DNA from: Komarekiella atlantica HA4396-MV6
GTDB lineage: Bacteria; Cyanobacteriota; Cyanobacteriia; Cyanobacteriales; Nostocaceae
NCBI GenBank assembly: GCA_019359395.1
Contig: JAHHHK010000048.1
Span: forward strand, 1 to 36,629
Direction of reading: 5' to 3'
DNA: 36,629 bases
Position numbers and translations under genes: made by a program. How positions within the stretch are numbered: the stretch's first letter is position 1; every line of letters starts with the position of its first letter. Positions 32,456-36,629 of this stretch are shown here, piece after piece. The notes under the pieces were generated by a model. It searched no databases and was not told the origin of the DNA. It worked only from the letters and a program-made list of their open reading frames with translations.

Positions 32456-34210
32456 ATGTCAACATATTTATCTCAGGTTTGGAAGCTGTTGAGAAATTAT
32501 GTGAGGGGTACAAGGTTAAAGCAGATGCCGAAGACAACATCTCTGGAAGCTGAAGCGGCTGTGCCTCCAGGAAAAATCATTAAAGAATTAGACAACGTTA
32601 AATTCGCTCCAGATCATTTACAGGATTATTTATGGTTTCAAAAACTGCAAAAAAGTTTGGAAGAATGGACAATAGGCAGCAGCTTGACTTTGAAGCCCAA
32701 TACGCTGCTATATGAGAAGTCTCCTGAAGGAAATCTAGGCGATCGCCAGCTGCATGAAGAGATTTACGATTTACTCGGCAACGATGCCCTGAAACCAGAA
32801 ATAGTCGAACAATTAATGCAATTCCTTGTAGCTAGTAAAAAAGTTCGCCCGGAAATGCTTTTCCAGCGGCTAGAAGATTTTTATCGTCGCTGGTACCAGG
32901 GAGAATTTATTGACGCTACACCGGAGTTTAACCTGCCTCAGCAAAAAATGTTAAAGCTGGCAGCACAAAATATTACCATCGGACTCAGACAAGTAGATAT
33001 ATATACAGGGCTGAACGTACTGATTTTACTCTTAGAGTTACATCGCTACGCACAAGGGCGAGATGAACTCAAACAACAAATTACTTTTTATCCATCTGCT
33101 CAACCAGATACAGAAAATTTTTTCACATGCCAATTGCTTCAGATTATTAACTATAGTGATGCTTTGGAAATTGGCAATTTTAGTACTATTGTTGGGGAAT
33201 TTCTCAGAGGTGGCAACTTTAGAGGTGCTTATCTCGGTGATGCCAACTTAACTGGCGTCAACTTCAGCGGTGCCGACCTGAGCGGTGCTTACCTCGGTGA
33301 TGCCAACTTAACTGGTGTCAACTTCAGCAGTGCTAACCTCAGCGGTGCTAATCTCGGTGATGCTAATCTCAGCGGCGCTAATCTTATCGGTGCTAACCTC
33401 AGCCGTACTGATCTTGGTAGTACCAACCTCAGCGGCGCTAATCTTATCGGTGCTAACCTTAGTCGCGCCAATCTCACCCACGCCGACCTCAACAGCACCA
33501 ACCTCAGCAATGCTAACCTCAGCCACGCTGACCTCAGCAGCGCCAACCTCAAAAATAGCGAACTCAGTCGCGCCGACCTCAGCAACGCTATCCTTTTCGG
33601 TGCTAATCTCAGTGACGCCAACCTCATCAGCGTTAACTTTAGTCATGCTGATCTTTGCCGCGCCGACCTCAGCGGTGCTGAATTGTGCCACGCTATCCTC
33701 AACGGCACTAACCTCAGCGACACAATTCTTTTTAGTACCAACCTCAGCGACGCCATCCTGGTCGCAGCAGACCTTAGTTACGCCAAACTCAACGGCGCAA
33801 AGCTCAACGACGCCAGACTCAACGGTGCAATGTTCTTAGGCGCTGACCTGAGTGGTGTAGACCTCAGCAGAGTAAGTCTCAACGATGCCGATCTCAGCGG
33901 GGTAACTCTCAACGACGCCGACCTGAGCGGTGCTGACCTCTCCGACGCTGTACTTTTCGGCACAGACCTCAGCTATGCCAATCTCAAGAGTACCAATCTG
34001 TCTGGCAGTAACCTCAGCGGTGCTATCCTCAATGGCGCGGATCTCAGCCACAGCAACCTTAGCTACGCCATTCTTAGTGGTGCTGACCTCAGCGACGCCA
34101 ATTTAGCAGAAATGACTTGGGGTGAAAAGCAGCAGTGGGAAGGGGTACGAGGATTAGAGACAGCGGTTAATGTGCCAGAAGCTTTAAAAGAACAACTGGG
34201 ACTAAATTAG
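32456..34210 (+). CDS. Pentapeptide-repeat protein with NACHT-type linker, lacking the NACHT domain
   Basis: The C-terminal half (about residues 253-560 from the ATG at 32456) is an uninterrupted array of roughly 60 A(D/N)LSx pentapeptides. It should form a right-handed beta-helix of about 15 turns. The N-terminal part is not random. KLQKSLEEWT (about 63-72), DRQLHEEIYDLLG (96-108), RLEDFYRRWYQGEFIDATPE and VDIYTGLNVLILLLELHRYAQ are the linker that joins NACHT ATPases to pentapeptide repeats in cyanobacterial STAND proteins. The NACHT module itself is absent and replaced by about 60 unrelated residues. The next gene encodes a NACHT protein that ends at the equivalent linker. A TTG at 32372 is an alternative start. 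Role unknown; it may be a sensor subunit or a decayed copy. Confidence 0.85.
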   Translation: MSTYLSQVWKLLRNYVRGTRLKQMPKTTSLEAEAAVPPGKIIKELDNVKFAPDHLQDYLWFQKLQKSLEEWTIGSSLTLKPNTLLYEKSPEGNLGDRQLHEEIYDLLGNDALKPEIVEQLMQFLVASKKVRPEMLFQRLEDFYRRWYQGEFIDATPEFNLPQQKMLKLAAQNITIGLRQVDIYTGLNVLILLLELHRYAQGRDELKQQITFYPSAQPDTENFFTCQLLQIINYSDALEIGNFSTIVGEFLRGGNFRGAYLGDANLTGVNFSGADLSGAYLGDANLTGVNFSSANLSGANLGDANLSGANLIGANLSRTDLGSTNLSGANLIGANLSRANLTHADLNSTNLSNANLSHADLSSANLKNSELSRADLSNAILFGANLSDANLISVNFSHADLCRADLSGAELCHAILNGTNLSDTILFSTNLSDAILVAADLSYAKLNGAKLNDARLNGAMFLGADLSGVDLSRVSLNDADLSGVTLNDADLSGADLSDAVLFGTDLSYANLKSTNLSGSNLSGAILNGADLSHSNLSYAILSGADLSDANLAEMTWGEKQQWEGVRGLETAVNVPEALKEQLGLN

Positions 34211-34257
34211 GAAGGGAGGCTTGGGAGTATGTACAAGGACTGAATGTAGTATTCAAA

Positions 34258-34362
34258 ACATCAACTAACGCATGTCGGACATCAATTAACGCATGTCGGA
34301 CATCAACTAACGCATGTCGGACATCAACTAACGCATGTCGGACATCAACTAACGGGTATGTC
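34258..34362. repeat. Five tandem 21-bp repeats containing a palindrome
   Basis: Four 21-bp units (ACATCAACTAACGCATGTCGG, one with an A-to-T type change) and a degenerate fifth run from 34258 to 34362. Each junction creates the palindrome ATGTCGGACAT. The array lies between the pentapeptide and NACHT genes. It has no variable spacers, so it is not a CRISPR array. Confidence 0.9.
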
Positions 34363-34388
34363 AGTACATAAATAAAACCCAAAATCCT

Positions 34389-34416
34389 GTAGAGACGTTA
34401 CATGTAACGTCTCTAC
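34389..34416. repeat. 28-bp perfect palindrome, GTAGAGACGTT type
   Basis: Two 14-bp arms (GTAGAGACGTTACA and its complement) meet without a loop. It is of the same design as 1283-1311 and 28858-28886. Confidence 0.75.
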
Positions 34417-34505
34417 GTGTGTGGTCTATTCAATTGAAAACGACTGTAGACGCGTAAATTTGGCGTTATGCTCTAAATTACCAGTAATGATACGAGTCTA
34501 GGCGA

Positions 34506-36542
34506 ATGAACAAGCCCTTATCGCAATTTTGGCAGCGATTGGTCGCCCCCGTTAAGGAACATTTTTCACCGGAGATACTGGAGACAACAGCTGAGTCTAG
34601 TAAAGCAGTCTTGGAATTAGGAAAAACCTTGGAAGAACAAGGTACAAAACTAGAACTTTTGAAACCTCTGGTAGAACACTCAGACTCGCTGTTAGATGTT
34701 TTGTGTTCACCTGTAGCGCAAGTTATGGGTGCAGGGTTGCCTTTTATATCAATTGCGATCGCACTTCTCAAGTTTTACCGCGAAAAGACTCACACTGAAC
34801 CAACCTTAGAAGATTGTGTAGTACTCATTAGCCAAGCAGCATATCTAGAAAGTTTTGCAGAAATCATCGCTGAACACCAGCAATTATTGGCTAGTTGGAA
34901 TAGTCAACAGTATAGTGATCAAGCACTCAAAAAGGCACTCAAAGAACTAGACGATTTTGAATTAGATGCTGATGCGGCAAAAAGAGCCATCGCATCTTTT
35001 CCTGAGTCACAGTTAGTTAAACACTTTAATAAAGTATTATCGGCAAGATTACAACAAGCAGGACTGACTCAACCAGAAGCCGAGGATTTTACAGCATCAG
35101 TCGCTCGGAATACCGAAATCTACTTTTTGCAAGCCTTAGCAGCGGCTCGTAATTCTGTCCAACCTCTAGCTGACTTGTATAGCAATGGGGGGATAGAAGT
35201 AATAAAAAAATATGGAAGTATCCAAGATTATCTAGAACAAGAAATCGAATCCAAACCTAAAGAAAATGTATTTAGTGAATCTTTTACATATAAAGATATT
35301 TATGTAAAGCCCCAAGCGAGGAAAATAGATCCTAATGGAAATATTAATGATTCATCAAAATTAATAGATTTGGAGAATTGGGTTAAAAACACTCTTTTTG
35401 ACAAAGACCTTAATATACAAAGAAAAGTGATATTTATTCAAGGAGGCCCAGGAAGAGGTAAAAGTATTTTTTGTCGGATGTTTGCTGATTTGGTGCGCCT
35501 GGATTTATATCGCAGGTGGACACCTATCTTAATTCGCCTGCGGGATATTGAGGTATTTCAGCCGAGTTTAGAAGAAACTTTACGCTCTAGGTTGAAGTCA
35601 AAGTGCCATTTTGCCTTAAGAGATGACTGGCTGATTGATCCTCATATACGGTTCTTGTTTATTTTAGATGGCTTTGATGAGTTACGAATTGAGCGCAGCA
35701 ATAACCCAAGTGTAGAAAGATTTATTAGACAAGTAGGGACATTTCAAGAAGACTATGCTCAAAAACATCGAGTAATAATCACAGGACGAGCAATGGCTTT
35801 GCATGGCATTGACCGTCTACCAGCGAATCTGGAAAGGGTGGAAATTGCCGAAATGGATACCGAATTGCAAAACCAATGGTTTAATAATTGGCGTCAGCAA
35901 TTTCCCACTGATAAAACAACAGCATTTCAAGAGTTTTTGCAAAATGCTCAATCCTGTCCAAACCAAGTTAAGGAGTTAGCTAAAGAGCCACTATTGCTGT
36001 ATATGTTGACAGCAATGCACCGAGACGACAAGTTAGACATTAGCAAATTTGAGCAAGCCACTGGGACAGCAGCAAAAATTTTAGTTTACGAACAAGCATT
36101 AGATTGGGTACTCACCAAACAGCGTTCCGACTCTCGTCACCCAGATTTAAATTACGAACTTACTCGACAAAACCCAGAAGCATTACAGCGAATATTAGCA
36201 GAAGCAGCGGTGTGCGTAGTGCAGTCAGGGGGAGAAAGTGCTTCGATGCAGATGGTGAAAGCACGCTTACAGCAAGATGATGAAGCGAAAGAACTCATAG
36301 CCAAAGCTGAGAAAGAACTGGGAGAAGAATCACTAAAAACGGCATTAAGTGCTTTTTACCTCAAGTCTAATGATGATGGTGGTGTTGAGTTTTTCCACAA
36401 GAGTTTTCGTGAATTTCTCTGTGCTGAACGACTCAAACAAAGCTTGGAGGAATGGACGGAACCAGGTAGACGGGGTAAAACTTTCAATGTTGATGAGCAG
36501 CAATTCAAGGGGCGACAATCGCCTCTAAACCGAGGCAGATAA
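34506..36542 (+). CDS. NACHT (STAND) ATPase, C-terminal sensor region missing
   Basis: This bacterial NLR-type protein has a helical N-terminal region (about 1-250) with a hydrophobic patch (AGLPFISIAIALLKF). The NACHT ATPase has Walker A GGPGRGKS (313-320), Walker B FLFILDGFDEL (383-393) and a sensor-like VIITGR. The winged-helix/superhelical part ends with FFHKSFREFLCAERLKQ and SLEEWT. Cyanobacterial relatives continue from there into a linker and repeats. Here homology stops at DEQQ (about residue 666), and a foreign tail, FKGRQSPLNRGR, reaches a stop at 36540-36542. Such ATPases sense infection or stress and oligomerise. Loss of the repeats would remove the sensor, unless the break is caused by an inserted element and the rest lies beyond the window. 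ATG at 34506. Confidence 0.85.
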   Translation: MNKPLSQFWQRLVAPVKEHFSPEILETTAESSKAVLELGKTLEEQGTKLELLKPLVEHSDSLLDVLCSPVAQVMGAGLPFISIAIALLKFYREKTHTEPTLEDCVVLISQAAYLESFAEIIAEHQQLLASWNSQQYSDQALKKALKELDDFELDADAAKRAIASFPESQLVKHFNKVLSARLQQAGLTQPEAEDFTASVARNTEIYFLQALAAARNSVQPLADLYSNGGIEVIKKYGSIQDYLEQEIESKPKENVFSESFTYKDIYVKPQARKIDPNGNINDSSKLIDLENWVKNTLFDKDLNIQRKVIFIQGGPGRGKSIFCRMFADLVRLDLYRRWTPILIRLRDIEVFQPSLEETLRSRLKSKCHFALRDDWLIDPHIRFLFILDGFDELRIERSNNPSVERFIRQVGTFQEDYAQKHRVIITGRAMALHGIDRLPANLERVEIAEMDTELQNQWFNNWRQQFPTDKTTAFQEFLQNAQSCPNQVKELAKEPLLLYMLTAMHRDDKLDISKFEQATGTAAKILVYEQALDWVLTKQRSDSRHPDLNYELTRQNPEALQRILAEAAVCVVQSGGESASMQMVKARLQQDDEAKELIAKAEKELGEESLKTALSAFYLKSNDDGGVEFFHKSFREFLCAERLKQSLEEWTEPGRRGKTFNVDEQQFKGRQSPLNRGR

Positions 36543-36629
36543 AGGTTTGGGGGATAAAGACCCCTTGAAAAATTTGTGTACTTATTGAGAATGAAGTGTA
36601 TAAGGGTAGTAGATTCTTCTGTGGGAAGC
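36496..36629 (+). other. Foreign sequence at the NACHT gene break, possible intron or mobile-element end
   Basis: From about 36496 the sequence no longer fits the NACHT family. It shows three successive small hairpins: GGCGA-CAA-TCGCC, CCTC-TAAACC-GAGG and GGGG-GATAAAGA-CCCC. A stretch ending CTTCTGTGGGAAGC reaches the window edge. The GGGCGAC start and the dense small stems recall the 5' end of a group II intron (usual start GTGCG), but one consensus base differs and no maturase is visible. Another mobile-element end is equally possible. Confidence 0.35.

Noticed and set aside
33289-33691. Long minus-strand and alternate-frame ORFs across the pentapeptide region
   Set aside because: They are mirror products of the repetitive codon pattern of the real gene and encode low-complexity sequence with no family.
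34258-34362. Tandem 21-bp units as a possible CRISPR array
   Set aside because: The units are contiguous with no variable spacers and no cas genes are nearby.

Overview
The window looks like the chromosome of a filamentous, probably heterocyst-forming cyanobacterium (Nostocales). It carries more than twenty HIP1 octamers (GCGATCGC), CCCCAGT-type and AGTAAAC-type heptanucleotide repeats, several dispersed hairpin repeats, and a cluster for phylloquinone, the photosystem I quinone. It also has cyanobacterial/plastid families such as DUF1995. I see no rRNA, tRNA, CRISPR array or complete insertion sequence.

Layout. 1-1070: the tail of an unknown gene, a Crp/Fnr-type regulator lacking its sensor domain, and a CheY-like receiver. 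1411-7526: a penicillin/acyl-homoserine-lactone acylase, a TerB-family pseudogene cut off by a repeat, a small membrane-anchored protein, a DacB-type carboxypeptidase and an FHA protein. 7788-10534 (minus): a PhnD-like lipoprotein translationally coupled to a histidine kinase. 10790-15351 (minus): a HicB remnant, then a possible three-gene unit read DUF815 ATPase, membrane-anchored coiled-coil TerB-C protein, DUF2791 (BrxC/BrxD-like) ATPase. 15436-16851: a TMEM14 protein, an NYN gene missing its 3' half, and a yefM-yoeB toxin-antitoxin pair with a clear operator. 17548-20125: an APH-fold kinase followed by a HopA1-family protein. 20374-26943: the phylloquinone block (DHNA-CoA thioesterase, menE, menC, menA, menF) plus a DUF1995 protein. 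27254-31903: a glutathione S-transferase, a DUF433/DUF5615 toxin-antitoxin pair between direct repeats, and a large secreted metalloprotease. 32456-36629: a pentapeptide-repeat protein and a NACHT ATPase that look like complementary halves of one architecture, separated by a 21-bp tandem repeat.

How the genes work together. MenF makes isochorismate, MenC and MenE make o-succinylbenzoyl-CoA, the thioesterase releases DHNA, and MenA prenylates it. MenD, MenH, MenB and the methyltransferase are not in the window. The kinase/HopA1 pair resembles the split phosphorylation/elimination dehydratases of class V lanthipeptide and thioamitide pathways, but I found no convincing precursor peptide. The DUF815/TerB-C/DUF2791 trio resembles Ter-linked or BREX-linked ATPase systems and is the best candidate for a little-described conflict or stress system.

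The window is also marked by repeat-driven remodelling. Heptamer tracts are embedded in frame in menE, menC and the acylase gene; a hairpin repeat ends the TerB pseudogene; and several genes are truncated at repeats or toxin-antitoxin modules.
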